NCBI RefSeq assembly: GCF_000016325.1 | Contig: NC_009436.1 | Coordinates: 3,844,001 to 3,908,000 of the forward strand | Origin: Enterobacter sp. 638 | GTDB lineage: Bacteria > Pseudomonadota > Gammaproteobacteria > Enterobacterales > Enterobacteriaceae | Length of the DNA: 64,000 nt | Direction of reading: 5' to 3' | Part shown: piece by piece, positions 8,853-17,971 of the stretch | Layout: each line of letters opens with the position of its first letter | Position numbering within the stretch: position 1 is the first letter of the stretch | Program-made: the position numbers and the translations under genes | The notes under the pieces: model-generated | The model's database searches: none | What the model was told of the DNA's origin: nothing | Seen by the model: only the letters and a program-made list of their open reading frames with translations

Positions 8853-10151
8853 ATGCGTAAAATTAAAGGGTTACGTTGGTACATGATTGCACTGGTGACG
8901 CTCGGCACCGTGCTGGGTTACCTGACGCGTAACACCATAGCGGCGGCTGCGCCAACGCTAATGGAAGAGCTGCATATCTCCACGCAGCAATACTCATACA
9001 TTATCGCGGCTTACTCCGCGGCTTATACCATCATGCAGCCTGTTGCGGGCTACCTTCTGGACGTGCTCGGCACCAAAGTGGGTTACGCCTTCTTCGCCGT
9101 AACCTGGGCGATTTTCTGTGGTGCAACCGCACTGGCAGGAAGCTGGGGTGGACTGGCGTTGGCGCGTGGTGCGGTCGGTGCGGCTGAAGCTGCAATGATC
9201 CCTGCAGGCCTGAAAGCCAGCTCCGAATGGTTCCCGGCAAAAGAGCGCTCCATCGCCGTGGGTTACTTCAACGTCGGTTCTTCTATCGGCGCCATGATTG
9301 CTCCTCCACTTGTGGTATGGGCTATCGTGATGCACAGCTGGCAGTTGGCGTTCATCATCTCTGGCGTCCTGAGCTTTGCCTGGGCAATGGCGTGGCTGAT
9401 TTTCTACAAACACCCGCGCGATCAGAAGAAACTGTCTGACGAAGAACGCGAATACATCATTAGTGGTCAGGAGTCTCAGCATCAGACCAATAATGGCAAA
9501 AAAATGACGCCATGGCAGATCCTGGGCACCCGTCAGTTCTGGGGTATCGCCCTGCCACGTTTCCTGGCAGAACCGGCTTGGGGAACATTCAACGCCTGGA
9601 TCCCGCTGTTCATGTTTAAAGTCTACGGCTTTAACCTGAAAGAGATCGCGATGTTCGCCTGGATGCCAATGCTGTTCGCTGACCTGGGCTGTATCGTCGG
9701 GGGTTATCTGCCGCCGCTGTTCCAGCGCTGGTTTGGTGTGAACCTGATTGTTTCCCGTAAAATGGTGGTCACCATGGGCGCACTGCTGATGATTGGCCCG
9801 GGCATGATCGGTCTCTTCACCAGCCCATACGTCGCGATTGGTCTGCTGTGTATTGGTGGCTTTGCTCACCAGTCCCTGTCTGGCGCACTGATTACCCTCT
9901 CTTCTGACGTCTTTGGACGTAACGAGGTAGCAACCGCCAACGGCCTGACCGGGATGGCAGCCTGGACCGCAAGTACCATGTTTGCTCTGGTCGTCGGTGC
10001 GCTGGCGGATACCATCGGCTTCAGCCCGCTGTTCGCAGTGCTGGCTATCTTCGATTTGATGGGGGCTGTCGTTATCTGGACGGTGCTGAAAAACCAGTCT
10101 GCCGAGGAGCTACAAAACAGCTCGGTGGGCGGGCCCGCCGCACAAAGTTAG
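8853..10151 (+). CDS. exuT: Hexuronate MFS transporter ExuT
   Basis: 432 residues, as in E. coli. Anion:cation symporter branch of the major facilitator superfamily with 12 predicted membrane segments; it imports galacturonate and glucuronate by proton symport. Visible signatures are GYLTRNTIAAAAPTLMEEL, GAAEAAMIPAGLKASSEWFP and SSDVFGRNEVATANGLTG. I choose the ATG at 8853 (GAGG six bases upstream); the frame is open 78 codons further but that stretch covers the leader hairpins and lacks family similarity. Closed by a terminator before exuR. Confidence 0.96.
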   Translation: MRKIKGLRWYMIALVTLGTVLGYLTRNTIAAAAPTLMEELHISTQQYSYIIAAYSAAYTIMQPVAGYLLDVLGTKVGYAFFAVTWAIFCGATALAGSWGGLALARGAVGAAEAAMIPAGLKASSEWFPAKERSIAVGYFNVGSSIGAMIAPPLVVWAIVMHSWQLAFIISGVLSFAWAMAWLIFYKHPRDQKKLSDEEREYIISGQESQHQTNNGKKMTPWQILGTRQFWGIALPRFLAEPAWGTFNAWIPLFMFKVYGFNLKEIAMFAWMPMLFADLGCIVGGYLPPLFQRWFGVNLIVSRKMVVTMGALLMIGPGMIGLFTSPYVAIGLLCIGGFAHQSLSGALITLSSDVFGRNEVATANGLTGMAAWTASTMFALVVGALADTIGFSPLFAVLAIFDLMGAVVIWTVLKNQSAEELQNSSVGGPAAQS

Positions 10152-10171
10152 CCCAGTTCACAATATTGATT

Positions 10172-10197
10172 AAAGCCGCCTCCGGGTGGCTTTTTTT
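10172..10197 (+). terminator. Terminator between exuT and exuR
   Basis: AAAGCCGCC-TCCG-GGTGGCTTT stem followed by a run of Ts. Confidence 0.85.
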
Positions 10198-10279
10198 ATG
10201 GCGAAACAGGGGGAAATCTGGAGACTGGCTCGCAAAAGTGGTATAACAAATCATCCGCCGTACCTTGCCTGGAGCGCAT

Positions 10280-11056
10280 ATGGAAATCACTGAACCCCGT
10301 CGTTTGTATCAGCAACTTGCTGCCGAGCTGAAAAGCCGCATCGAGCAAGGCGTCTATTTGGTGGGTGATAAGCTCCCGGCTGAACGCTTTATTGCTGATG
10401 AAAAGAGCGTCAGCCGCACCGTGGTTCGTGAAGCCATTATCATGCTCGAAGTGGAAGGTTACGTTGAAGTGCGAAAAGGCTCCGGCATTCATGTGATTTC
10501 CAATCTGCCGAAACACTCTCCTGTTCCCGACGAAAGCCTGGAATTCGCCAGCTATGGTCCGTTTGAGCTGCTCCAGGCGCGACAGCTTATCGAAAGCAAT
10601 ATCGCGGAGTTTGCGGCGACGCAGGTGACCAAGCAGGACATCATGAAATTGATGGAAATCCAGGACAATGCGCGCAAGGAAAAATGCTTCCGCGATTCAG
10701 AATGGGACCTGCAATTCCACGTTCAGGTAGCACTGGCGACGCAAAATACGGCTCTGGCGGCAATCGTCGAAAAAATGTGGACTCAGCGCGTTCACAACCC
10801 GTACTGGAAGAAACTGCACGATCACATCGATTTGCGTACCGTGGATAACTGGTGCGACGATCATGACCAAATTCTTAAGGCGCTGATTCGTAAAGATCCG
10901 CACGCGGCAAAACTGGCGATGTGGCAGCATCTCGAGAACACCAAACTGATGCTGTTCAACGAAACCAGTGACGACTTCGAATTCAATGCAGACCGCTATC
11001 TTTTTGCTGATAATCCCGTCGTTCACCTCGATACAGCATCCAGTCAGGCAAAATAG
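10280..11056 (+). CDS. exuR: Hexuronate regulon repressor ExuR (GntR/FadR family)
   Basis: 258 residues as in E. coli. The N-terminal winged helix (about residues 8-75, with [22 protein letters not shown] and [10 protein letters not shown]) is followed by the all-helical FCD ligand-binding domain containing the conserved [16 protein letters not shown] metal/ligand motif. It represses uxaCA and exuT until hexuronate is present. The ATG at 10280 follows TGGAG. It has its own transcription unit after the exuT terminator. Confidence 0.95.
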   Translation: MEITEPRRLYQQLAAELKSRIEQGVYLVGDKLPAERFIADEKSVSRTVVREAIIMLEVEGYVEVRKGSGIHVISNLPKHSPVPDESLEFASYGPFELLQARQLIESNIAEFAATQVTKQDIMKLMEIQDNARKEKCFRDSEWDLQFHVQVALATQNTALAAIVEKMWTQRVHNPYWKKLHDHIDLRTVDNWCDDHDQILKALIRKDPHAAKLAMWQHLENTKLMLFNETSDDFEFNADRYLFADNPVVHLDTASSQAK

Positions 11057-11404
11057 AAACGCTTTTCGCTGGCAGGCGCACCGATGCGCCTTCCGGCATG
11101 CAGGGGTAAGTAAAACAAATATAGTGTCAGCCTGTGTAAAAAGCCTCGCTTCCCTTCCGTTTGTTAAGCCAAAATCATTTATCCAGCCGAGCGCAAATTA
11201 TCTGACGCAGTACGTTGGGCTTTGTTACAATTGGATGCAAATTGCATTTTTTAGTTAGTGCTTGCTTACCTAGCCATTTTACAGGGAACAGTTCTGGCCA
11301 TCACAATGTGTCCGCGGGCGACCATAATGAAATTATAAACGATGTCGCTGTGCTGTTTGACCCGGATAACAGGCGAGACGTTAACCGATCTCCAGGAACA
11401 CTGA
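11057..11404. other. Intergenic region exuR-yqjA
   Basis: 348 bp without a gene. The first 50 bp contain a GC-rich palindrome (GGCGCACCGATGCGCC, about 11074-11089) that may end exuR transcription. The rest is AT-rich and presumably holds the yqjA promoter; a small palindrome TGCAA-A-TTGCA lies at 11236-11246. I could not place a convincing CpxR box, although yqjA-mzrA belongs to the Cpx regulon in E. coli. Confidence 0.5.
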
Positions 11405-12067
11405 ATGGAACTTTTGACCCAATTACTGAATGCCTTATGGGCCCAGGATTTCGAAACCCTGGCCAATCCCTCCATGATTGGCATGCTCTATTTCGTCTTG
11501 TTTATGATTCTGTTCCTCGAGAACGGACTGCTTCCCGCTGCGTTTCTCCCTGGCGACAGCTTGCTGGTGTTGGTGGGTGTTTTGTGCGCGAAAGGCGCAA
11601 TGGAATTCCCGCAAACCGTTCTCCTGCTGACTATCGCCGCCAGCCTCGGATGCTGGGTGAGTTATATCCAGGGACGATGGCTGGGCAATACGCGTATCGT
11701 ACAGAACTGGCTTTCTCATCTTCCAGCCCATTACCACCAGCGAGCGCACCACTTGTTCCATAAGCATGGTCTTTCGGCCCTGCTGATTGCCCGATTCATC
11801 GCTTTTGTTCGTACATTGCTGCCAACAATCGCAGGCTTGTCTGGCCTGAACAACGCACGCTTCCAATTCTTTAACTGGATGAGTGGCTTGCTGTGGGTGC
11901 TGATTTTAACCAGCCTTGGTTATCTGCTGGGCAAAACACCGGTGTTCCTGAAATATGAAGACCAGTTGATGTCCTGCCTGATGCTGCTCCCTGTCGTGCT
12001 GCTGGTCTTTGGTCTGCTCGGCTCGGTATACGTACTGTTGAAAAAGAAATACGGGGCTCGGAGCTAA
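11405..12067 (+). CDS. yqjA: DedA-family membrane protein YqjA
   Basis: 220 residues, same length as E. coli. DedA/VTT-domain integral membrane protein required with YghB for normal cell division and proton-motive-force-dependent drug and alkaline tolerance; a lipid-scramblase or transporter role is proposed. Functionally important DedA residues are visible in [16 protein letters not shown] (acidic Glu and Asp) and [19 protein letters not shown] (two arginines). It overlaps nothing and is followed one base later by mzrA, forming the Cpx-regulated yqjA-mzrA operon. Confidence 0.95.
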   Translation: MELLTQLLNALWAQDFETLANPSMIGMLYFVLFMILFLENGLLPAAFLPGDSLLVLVGVLCAKGAMEFPQTVLLLTIAASLGCWVSYIQGRWLGNTRIVQNWLSHLPAHYHQRAHHLFHKHGLSALLIARFIAFVRTLLPTIAGLSGLNNARFQFFNWMSGLLWVLILTSLGYLLGKTPVFLKYEDQLMSCLMLLPVVLLVFGLLGSVYVLLKKKYGARS

Positions 12068-12068
12068 C

Positions 12069-12452
12069 ATGGTTATTTCGCCACTGGCTCTGCGCCGCTT
12101 GTCTTATGGGTTGATCGCGTTGGTGCTCCTCAGCGCGTTGATTCTGGTCTGGACCGCACTTCAGCGCCAGGAATCCACCCTGGCGATTCGCCCGGTGAGC
12201 CAAGGGGCTAGCGTCCCTGACGGTTTTTATATCTGGCATCATCTGGATGCGAACGGCATTCAGTTTAAAAGCATCACGCCGCAGGATGACGTTTTGCTGA
12301 TTAAGTTTGATTCCAGCGCGCAAAGCGCCGCAGCGAAGGTTGTTCTCGACCGCTCCCTGCCGCGCGGCTACATCATTGCGCTGCAGGACGATCAAAGCCA
12401 GACAGCGGTGTGGTTAACGCGACTGCGTGACACATCGCATCGGTTTGGTTAA
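12069..12452 (+). CDS. mzrA: EnvZ/OmpR modulator MzrA
   Basis: 127 residues with one N-terminal membrane helix (about residues 8-32) and a periplasmic domain ([20 protein letters not shown], ending [11 protein letters not shown]). In E. coli MzrA binds EnvZ and links Cpx signalling to OmpR. It starts one base after the yqjA stop, so translation is probably coupled. The N-terminus differs most from E. coli, as usual for this protein. Confidence 0.92.
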   Translation: MVISPLALRRLSYGLIALVLLSALILVWTALQRQESTLAIRPVSQGASVPDGFYIWHHLDANGIQFKSITPQDDVLLIKFDSSAQSAAAKVVLDRSLPRGYIIALQDDQSQTAVWLTRLRDTSHRFG

Positions 12453-12519
12453 TTTCCTATATTCTGAATCTTTTCACTCACTTTGGTGATTCCCCCGTTT
12501 ACTTACTATGCTTAAGTAC

Positions 12520-12583
12520 GCGGAGCACCCCTCAGATGTTCTCCGCATGATACTGGACCGCGGCATTCTCTTTAAAATGCCGT
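12520..12583 (+). other. Two consecutive hairpins in the yqjC leader
   Basis: GCGGAG (12520-12525) pairs with CTCCGC (12541-12546), and GCGGCATT (12560-12567) pairs with AATGCCGT (12576-12583). Neither has a T-run, so they look like leader structure or a processing site rather than a terminator. Confidence 0.4.
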
Positions 12584-12605
12584 AACACAATGGAAGGTTT
12601 CTATA

Positions 12606-12974
12606 ATGAAATACCGCATCACCCTGGCTTTGGCCCTTTTTTCTTTGAGCACAGCTTCCTTTGCAAACTCTCTCTGTCAGGAGAAAGAACAGGACATTCA
12701 GCGTGAGATCAGTTATGCCGAAAAGCATAACAATCAGAACCGCATTGATGGCCTGAAAAAAGCGTTAAGTGAAGTGAAAGCCAACTGTTCGGACAGCAAG
12801 CTGCGTGCCGATCACCAGAAGAAAATCGCTGAACAAAAGGAAGAGATTGCTGAACGCCGTCACGACCTGAAAGAGGCGAAAGAGAAAGGTGATGCGGATA
12901 AGATTGCAAAGCGCGAAGAAAAGTTGAAAGAGGCTCAGGAAGAACTGAAAGCTCTTGAAGCTCGCGATTATTGA
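12606..12974 (+). CDS. yqjC: Periplasmic DUF1090 protein YqjC
   Basis: 122 residues. A signal peptide covers about the first 20 residues (LALALFSLSTASFA, then N-S-L-C). The mature part is a highly charged, almost entirely helical coiled coil rich in Lys/Glu/Gln with two Cys (LCQEKEQ and KANCSDS) that could form a disulphide. No enzymatic motif. It heads the yqjCDEK cluster; members of this operon are general-stress and stationary-phase genes in E. coli. Confidence 0.92.
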   Translation: MKYRITLALALFSLSTASFANSLCQEKEQDIQREISYAEKHNNQNRIDGLKKALSEVKANCSDSKLRADHQKKIAEQKEEIAERRHDLKEAKEKGDADKIAKREEKLKEAQEELKALEARDY

Positions 12975-13003
12975 GTTAACGGAAATCTCAACAGGAGAAA
13001 ATC

Positions 13004-13309
13004 ATGTCTAAAGATACTACTTCAGAACACCTGCGCGCTGAGTTGAAATCCCTGGCCGATACCCTGGAAGAGGTGCTGAACTCTTCGACCGATAAATCGA
13101 AAGAAGAGCTGAGCAAACTGCGCAGCAAAGCGGAAAGTGCGCTGAAAGACAGCCGCTATCGCCTGGGTGAAACCGGTGATGCGCTGGCAAAACAGACTCG
13201 CGAAGCAGCGGCTCGTGCGGACGAATATGTGCGCGATAATCCGTGGACAGGCGTAGGCATCGGTGCTGCCGTGGGTGTAGTCCTGGGCGTTCTGCTGACG
13301 CGTCGCTGA
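13004..13309 (+). CDS. yqjD: Ribosome-associated, membrane-anchored YqjD (ElaB/YgaM family)
   Basis: 101 residues, DUF883 family. The N-terminal two thirds is a charged amphipathic helix (LRAELKSLADTLEEVLNSST onwards). The C-terminal segment, NPWTGVGIGAAVGVVLGVLL, is a glycine-zipper-like membrane anchor ending in Arg-Arg. E. coli YqjD binds 70S and 100S ribosomes in stationary phase at the inner membrane. yqjE starts two bases after its stop. Confidence 0.93.
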   Translation: MSKDTTSEHLRAELKSLADTLEEVLNSSTDKSKEELSKLRSKAESALKDSRYRLGETGDALAKQTREAAARADEYVRDNPWTGVGIGAAVGVVLGVLLTRR

Positions 13310-13311
13310 TT

Positions 13312-13710
13312 ATGGAAGATCCTCGTCACGCACAGGGGCCTGCAAAAAACGTCCTCGGCATCGGCCAGCGCATATTAACGACGCTGGTCGGCATTGCCGA
13401 AACGCGAGTTCGCCTGGCGGTGGTGGAACTGGAAGAGGAGAAAGCCAATCTCTTCCAGATGCTGCTCATGCTGGGACTCACCATGCTGTTCGCCGCGTTT
13501 GGTCTGATGAGCCTGATGGTGTTGATCATTTGGGCCATCGACCCGCAGTATCGGCTTAACGCGATGATTGCGACAACTGTCGTGCTATTGGTGGCTGCGC
13601 TGATAGGCGGGATCTGGACGATGCATAAGGCGCGCACCTCTACGCTGTTGCGCCATACCCGTCAGGAATTGGCCAATGACCGCACGCTGCTGGAGGATGA
13701 CAAGCCGTGA
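13312..13710 (+). CDS. yqjE: Phage holin superfamily III-like inner membrane protein YqjE
   Basis: 132 residues. Two hydrophobic segments (LMLGLTMLFAAFGLMSLMVLI and ATTVVLLVAALIGGIW) are flanked by charged helices. I choose the ATG at 13312 because it gives the family length (134 in E. coli). The 3' end overlaps yqjK by four bases. Function unknown; co-encoded with yqjD, so a membrane partner role is likely. Confidence 0.9.
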   Translation: MEDPRHAQGPAKNVLGIGQRILTTLVGIAETRVRLAVVELEEEKANLFQMLLMLGLTMLFAAFGLMSLMVLIIWAIDPQYRLNAMIATTVVLLVAALIGGIWTMHKARTSTLLRHTRQELANDRTLLEDDKP

Positions 13711-14003
13711 GCAGCACAACTGAACGTCAGAAGCGCAAAGCGTATCTGTTGAGTCAGATCCAGCAGCAACGGCTGGATCTGACCGCCTGTCGCCGTGACT
13801 GGCTGGAAGTGACGCGGTCGTACGATCGTGGCTGGAGCACGCTTCTTAGCATGCGCTCATGGGCATTGGTCGGAAGCAGCGTGATGGCGATCTGGTCTGT
13901 TCGTCATCCCAGTATGCTCGTGCGCTGGGCCAGACGTGGCTTTGGTGCGTGGAGCGCCTGGCGTCTGGTGAAGGCCACACTCCGGCAACAGCAGTTGCGA
14001 TAG
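13707..14003 (+). CDS. yqjK: Conserved protein YqjK
   Basis: 98 residues, starting at a GTG that overlaps the yqjE stop by four bases. Basic, with N-terminal helix QRKRKAYLLSQIQQQRLDLTAC-like composition, a short hydrophobic stretch (WALVGSSVMAIWSVRHPSML) and a C-terminus rich in Arg and Trp. No known domain function. It is followed directly by a strong terminator, ending the yqjCDEK unit. Confidence 0.88.
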   Translation: MSSTTERQKRKAYLLSQIQQQRLDLTACRRDWLEVTRSYDRGWSTLLSMRSWALVGSSVMAIWSVRHPSMLVRWARRGFGAWSAWRLVKATLRQQQLR

Positions 14004-14010
14004 TAAAAGC

Positions 14011-14040
14011 AAAACGGTAACGCAGGTTACCGTTTTTTGT
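14011..14040 (+). terminator. Terminator of yqjCDEK
   Basis: AAAACGGTAAC-GCAG-GTTACCGTTTTTTG. Confidence 0.88.
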
Positions 14041-14045
14041 TTTTG

Positions 14046-14078
14046 CACCTCTCCCCGTGAGGAGGGATGCGGTGAGCA
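14046..14078. repeat. REP-like palindrome
   Basis: CCTCTCCCC-GTGAGGAGGG followed by TGCGGTGAGC, a diverged copy of the family seen at 3858 and 5410. Confidence 0.45.
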
Positions 14079-14252
14079 CATAAGTGCACACTCCCTTACT
14101 CAATATCTTTGAAGAAGATTGACAGTTTTCCTTGCTAACAATTGTCATTCGTCACGTTTATTATCCTCTCCATCGACAGCAAACACGCGGTATCCCCCCG
14201 GATTTGCACACAAATAATAATCAGCAGCCATTGTGGTTCCCTGGAGAGTAAA

Positions 14253-14645
14253 ATGAAAAAATTAGAAGATGTTGGTATTCTGGTCGCACGTATTTTGATG
14301 CCAATTCTGTTCATCACCGCAGGCTGGGGCAAAATCACCGGTTATGCAGGCACGCAACAATACATGGAAGCGATGGGTGTCCCAGGGTTCTTGTTGCCAC
14401 TGACCATTTTGCTTGAGTTTGGCGGCGGTCTGGCGATTCTGTTCGGCTTCCTGACTCGCACCACGGCACTGTTCACTGCGGGCTTCACGCTGCTGACCGC
14501 GTTTATCTTCCACAGCAACTTTGCGGAAGGCATGAACTCTCTGATGTTCATGAAAAACCTGACCATCGCAGGCGGCTTCCTGCTGCTGGCTATCACCGGT
14601 CCAGGCGCATTCAGCATTGACCGTGTTCTGAATAAAAAGTGGTAA
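14253..14645 (+). CDS. yqjF: DoxX-family membrane protein YqjF
   Basis: 130 residues, four membrane helices. DoxX features are ARILMPILFITAGWGKI, the YMEAMGVPG loop and LTILLEFGGGLAILFGFLTR. I take the ATG at 14253 after GGAGAG; the longer open frame begins in the promoter region. Established in E. coli: yqjF is activated by YhaJ (also in this window) in response to degradation products of 2,4-dinitrotoluene, so a role in quinone/aromatic stress is likely. It is adjacent to yqjG, a quinone reductase. Confidence 0.93.
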   Translation: MKKLEDVGILVARILMPILFITAGWGKITGYAGTQQYMEAMGVPGFLLPLTILLEFGGGLAILFGFLTRTTALFTAGFTLLTAFIFHSNFAEGMNSLMFMKNLTIAGGFLLLAITGPGAFSIDRVLNKKW

Positions 14646-14663
14646 GCACGCTATACTGAATAA

Positions 14664-14698
14664 AAAAGCGAGGAGACATCTCCTCGCTTTTGTTTTTT
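14664..14698 (+). terminator. Terminator between yqjF and yqjG
   Basis: AAGCGAGGAGA-CA-TCTCCTCGCTT followed by TTGTTTTTT. It ends just upstream of the yqjG ribosome binding site. Confidence 0.85.
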
Positions 14699-14713
14699 AT
14701 ACAGGAGGAAAAA

Positions 14714-15700
14714 ATGGGACAACTTGTTGACGGCGTCTGGCAGGACATCTGGTATGACACCAAATCCACTGGGGGACGCTTTAAGCGTTCTGTTTCGGCT
14801 TTCCGTAACTGGCTCACTGCCGATGGCGCACCGGGTCCAACGGGCGAAGGCGGCTTTGCGGCGGAAAAAGATCGCTATCATCTTTATGTGTCGCTGGCCT
14901 GTCCGTGGGCGCACCGCACGCTGATGGTGCGTAAATTAAAGGGGCTGGACGCGTTAATACCTGTTTCGGTGGTGAACCCGCTGATGCTGGAAAACGGCTG
15001 GACCTTTGACAGTGATTTCCCGGCCGCCACCGGCGATGACCTGTATCACCACGACTTTCTGTATCAGCTCTATCTGCGCGCCGATCCGCACTACACCGGA
15101 CGCGTCACCGTTCCCGTACTGTGGGACAAAAAAAATCAAACCATCGTCAGCAATGAATCCGCGGAGATCATCCGCATGTTCAATACCGCGTTTGACGCGC
15201 ACGGTGCCCGCGCCGGTGATTTCTACCCGCCGGCACTGCGCGATAAAATCGACGAGTTGAACAGCTGGATTTACGACAACGTGAATAATGGCGTCTACAA
15301 AGCCGGATTTGCCACCAGCCAGGAAGCCTACGACGAAGCGGTCGCAAAAGTGTTTGAATCGCTCGAGCGGCTGGAACAGATCCTTGGACAGCATCGCTAT
15401 CTGACGGGCGATACGCTGACAGAAGCCGATATCCGCCTGTGGACGACGCTGGTGCGCTTCGATCCGGTGTATGTCACCCACTTTAAATGCGATAAACACC
15501 GCATCAGCGATTACCTGAATTTGTACGGTTTCCTGCGTGATATTTATCAGATGGACGGTATCGCCGAAACCGTCGATTTTGGTCACATCCGCACCCACTA
15601 CTATCGCAGTCATAAAACCATCAATCCGACGGGTATTATTTCTATTGGTCCGTGGCAGGATCTGGATGAACCCCACGGCCGCGATACGCGTTTCGGTTGA
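14714..15700 (+). CDS. yqjG: Glutathionyl-hydroquinone reductase YqjG
   Basis: 328 residues as in E. coli. Omega/Xi-class glutathione transferase that reduces glutathionyl-hydroquinones to hydroquinones. The catalytic Cys is residue 63 in SLACPWAHRTLMV; SNESAEIIRMFN supplies the glutathione-binding Ser-Glu pair; the C-terminal helical GST domain contains GDTLTEADIRLWTTLVRFD. The ATG at 14714 follows AGGAGGAA. Probably functions with YqjF in aromatic/quinone stress. Confidence 0.95.
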   Translation: MGQLVDGVWQDIWYDTKSTGGRFKRSVSAFRNWLTADGAPGPTGEGGFAAEKDRYHLYVSLACPWAHRTLMVRKLKGLDALIPVSVVNPLMLENGWTFDSDFPAATGDDLYHHDFLYQLYLRADPHYTGRVTVPVLWDKKNQTIVSNESAEIIRMFNTAFDAHGARAGDFYPPALRDKIDELNSWIYDNVNNGVYKAGFATSQEAYDEAVAKVFESLERLEQILGQHRYLTGDTLTEADIRLWTTLVRFDPVYVTHFKCDKHRISDYLNLYGFLRDIYQMDGIAETVDFGHIRTHYYRSHKTINPTGIISIGPWQDLDEPHGRDTRFG

Positions 15701-15715
15701 TTGACACCGTCATCC

Positions 15716-15740
15716 AAAGGGCACCAATCGCGTGCCCTTT
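15716..15740 (+). terminator. Hairpin downstream of yqjG
   Basis: AAAGGGCAC / GTGCCCTTT stem without a long T-run; weak terminator or transcript-end stabiliser. Confidence 0.45.
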
Positions 15741-15819
15741 ACCACGCATTTATTCCCGTCTACGCTTAATCTGATCGCTTAAAAAACAAGTGATTAATTG
15801 CTATTGAGGGAAGGGAAAA

Positions 15820-16185
15820 ATGGACTGGTATCTAAAAGTACTGAAAAACTACGTGGGATTTGGCGGCCGCGCCCGTCGCAAAGAGTACTGGATGTTCATG
15901 CTGGTGAACTTCGTTCTCGCCATGGTGATAGGAATTGTCGACAGGATTCTGGGCTGGGAGCGCGCGGGCGGCGAAGGCATTCTCACCACTATTTATGCGC
16001 TGTTGGTCTTTCTGCCATCCTGGGCGGTGCTGTTCCGCCGACTGCATGACACCGACCGTTCGGCGTGGTGGTTACTGCTGATTTTGATCCCGATTATCGG
16101 CTGGCTGGTGATTCTGGTCTTCTGCTGTCAGAGCGGTACGCCGGGTGAAAACCGTTTTGGTCCCGATCCCAAACATCTCGCATAA
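15820..16185 (+). CDS. yhaH: DUF805 inner membrane protein YhaH
   Basis: 121 residues with the DUF805 pattern: YLKVLKNYVGFGGRARRKEYWMF, then three hydrophobic helices, the conserved RRLHDTDRSAWW motif, and a C-terminal CQSGTPGENRFGPDP. Function unknown. E. coli carries two tandem paralogues, yhaH and yhaI; only yhaH is present here. It ends at a hairpin shared with the convergent yhaJ. Confidence 0.92.
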   Translation: MDWYLKVLKNYVGFGGRARRKEYWMFMLVNFVLAMVIGIVDRILGWERAGGEGILTTIYALLVFLPSWAVLFRRLHDTDRSAWWLLLILIPIIGWLVILVFCCQSGTPGENRFGPDPKHLA

Positions 16186-16187
16186 TT

Positions 16188-16216
16188 CCTGCCCGGCGGC
16201 GTTGCGCCTGCCGGGC
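16188..16216. terminator. Bidirectional hairpin between yhaH and yhaJ
   Basis: TGCCCGGC... GCCGGGCA palindrome between convergent genes. Confidence 0.5.
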
Positions 16217-16222
16217 ATACCC

Positions 16223-17119
16223 TCATTTGTTCGCAAACAGCTTAGGGATCTCGCGTAAACACCACGATTTGGCTTCGCCCATGCTGTCGCGGCGCCAGGC
16301 CATAATGATATCGACCTCATTGGTGTATTCCGGGCTGACGACGCGCAGACGCCCTTCTGCAATATCTTTTTCGACAAATGGATACGGCATCGTCGCGACG
16401 CCCAAACCGGCTAACAGCGCCTGACGCTTATCCTCCAGCGACGTCACGGTCAGACGCGGCTGTTTATCCAAAAGCTGGACGGTTAACACCGGGCGTTCTC
16501 GCGCGGTATCTGCCACCGCCACGCCGCGATACTTCACGCGGGTCACTTCGGATAACGGTTCCGGCTCCTGATGAATCGGATGATCCGGCGCAGCGACGTA
16601 AACGTTCATCACGCTATAGAGTTTTTTCGAATTGATCTCTGACGACGAACGGAAGTGCATATCCGGCGCAATCACAATATCCGCCCTGCCCGTTTCAAGA
16701 CGCTCCCACGCGCCCGCCAGCACTTCGGTAATCACGGAAAGCTGCGTATTGGCTTTATTCGCCAGACGCTCCACCAGCGGGAATAACGCGGCAGTCGGTA
16801 CTAGCGCTTCGGTGACCAGCGTCAGGTGCGTTTCCCAGCCGCGCGCCAGCGCTTCCGCATCGGTCGTCAGTTTGTCGGCCGCTTCCAGCAGAACGCGCCC
16901 GCGCTCCAGCAGCATGCGTCCGACATTGGTGAATTTTGTTCGGTGACCGGAACGGTCGAATAGCACCACGTCCAGCTCTTCTTCGAGCTTCTGCATGGTG
17001 TAGCTCAGCGCAGACGGAACGCGCCCCAGCTCGTCTGCCGCAGCGGCAAAGCTGCCACGCCTGTCGATCGCGTCCATCACGCGAAGCGCCTCAAGCGTCA
17101 ATGCCCTTTCTTTTGCCAT
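16223..17119 (-). CDS. yhaJ: LysR-family regulator YhaJ
   Basis: 298 residues, same as E. coli. The N-terminal winged helix-turn-helix (LEALRVMDAIDRRGSFAAAADELGRVPSALSYTMQKLEE, about residues 8-46) is followed by a periplasmic-binding-like effector domain. In E. coli YhaJ activates yqjF in response to nitroaromatic-derived compounds, and controls virulence genes in pathogens. It is divergent from yhaK, and the 104-bp spacer is a likely site of autoregulation. Confidence 0.94.
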   Translation of the reverse strand: MAKERALTLEALRVMDAIDRRGSFAAAADELGRVPSALSYTMQKLEEELDVVLFDRSGHRTKFTNVGRMLLERGRVLLEAADKLTTDAEALARGWETHLTLVTEALVPTAALFPLVERLANKANTQLSVITEVLAGAWERLETGRADIVIAPDMHFRSSSEINSKKLYSVMNVYVAAPDHPIHQEPEPLSEVTRVKYRGVAVADTARERPVLTVQLLDKQPRLTVTSLEDKRQALLAGLGVATMPYPFVEKDIAEGRLRVVSPEYTNEVDIIMAWRRDSMGEAKSWCLREIPKLFANK

Positions 17120-17223
17120 CTCGTTCTCATTCAGGAAATTTGAACATACCGGGCAGAATATCTGGCTAACAATGAAGCGTCCATACCTTTACCATTGTTT
17201 TAGTGTAAAGAGAGGTCAGTTTT

Positions 17224-17925
17224 ATGATTACGACAAGAACAGCAAAACAGTGCGGACAAGCCGATTTTGGTTGGCTGCAGGCCCGCTACACCTTTTCCTT
17301 TGGACACTACTTTGATCCCAAATTGCTCGGTTACGCCTCACTGCGCGTGCTGAATCAGGAAGTGCTCGCTCCGGGCGCGTCTTTCCAGCCGCGTACGTAT
17401 CCGAAAGTGGATATCCTGAATCTGATCCTCGAAGGTGAAGCAGAATATCGCGATAGCGAGGGCAATCACGTCCAGGCGAAGGCGGGTGAAGCGTTATTGA
17501 TTTCAACCCAACCGGGCATTAGCTACAGCGAGCATAACCTCAGCAAAGATAAAACGCTGACCCGCATGCAGCTGTGGCTTGATGCCTGTCCGGAACGCGA
17601 AAATCCGGCCGTGCAGAAGATCAATCTGAGCGGCGACAAGCAGCAAGTGATCGCCTCACCGGATGGCATTCACGATAGCCTGCAATTGCGCCAGCAGGTG
17701 TGGCTGCACCATATTGAGCTGAAGAAAGGGGAACAGGCGAGTTTCCAGCTTCACGGCCCGCGAGCCTATCTGCAATCGATTCACGGCACGGTACATGCGC
17801 TGACGCACACGGAAGAGAAAGAAGCGCTCACCTGCGGTGACGGCGCGTTTATCCGCGATGAAGCGAATATCACGCTGGTTGCCGACACGCCGCTGCGCGC
17901 GCTGCTGATTGATTTGCCGGTATAA
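17224..17925 (+). CDS. yhaK: Pirin-like bicupin YhaK
   Basis: 233 residues. Pirin-family double cupin: the first cupin contains the YPKVDILNLILEGEAEYRDSEG metal-site region, with the second in HGPRAYLQSIHGTVHA. E. coli YhaK is a cytosolic protein responsive to reactive chlorine/nitrosative stress. Divergent from yhaJ. Followed by a GC-rich hairpin facing the convergent periplasmic gene. Confidence 0.92.
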   Translation: MITTRTAKQCGQADFGWLQARYTFSFGHYFDPKLLGYASLRVLNQEVLAPGASFQPRTYPKVDILNLILEGEAEYRDSEGNHVQAKAGEALLISTQPGISYSEHNLSKDKTLTRMQLWLDACPERENPAVQKINLSGDKQQVIASPDGIHDSLQLRQQVWLHHIELKKGEQASFQLHGPRAYLQSIHGTVHALTHTEEKEALTCGDGAFIRDEANITLVADTPLRALLIDLPV

Positions 17926-17931
17926 GTCAAA

Positions 17932-17959
17932 GGCCGGGTTTGCGTAAGCGTTCCCGGCC
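17932..17959. terminator. Bidirectional hairpin between yhaK and the LTXXQ-family gene
   Basis: GGCCGGG (17932-17938) pairs with CCCGGCC (17953-17959), between convergent genes. Confidence 0.5.
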
Positions 17960-17971
17960 AGCACTGACAGC

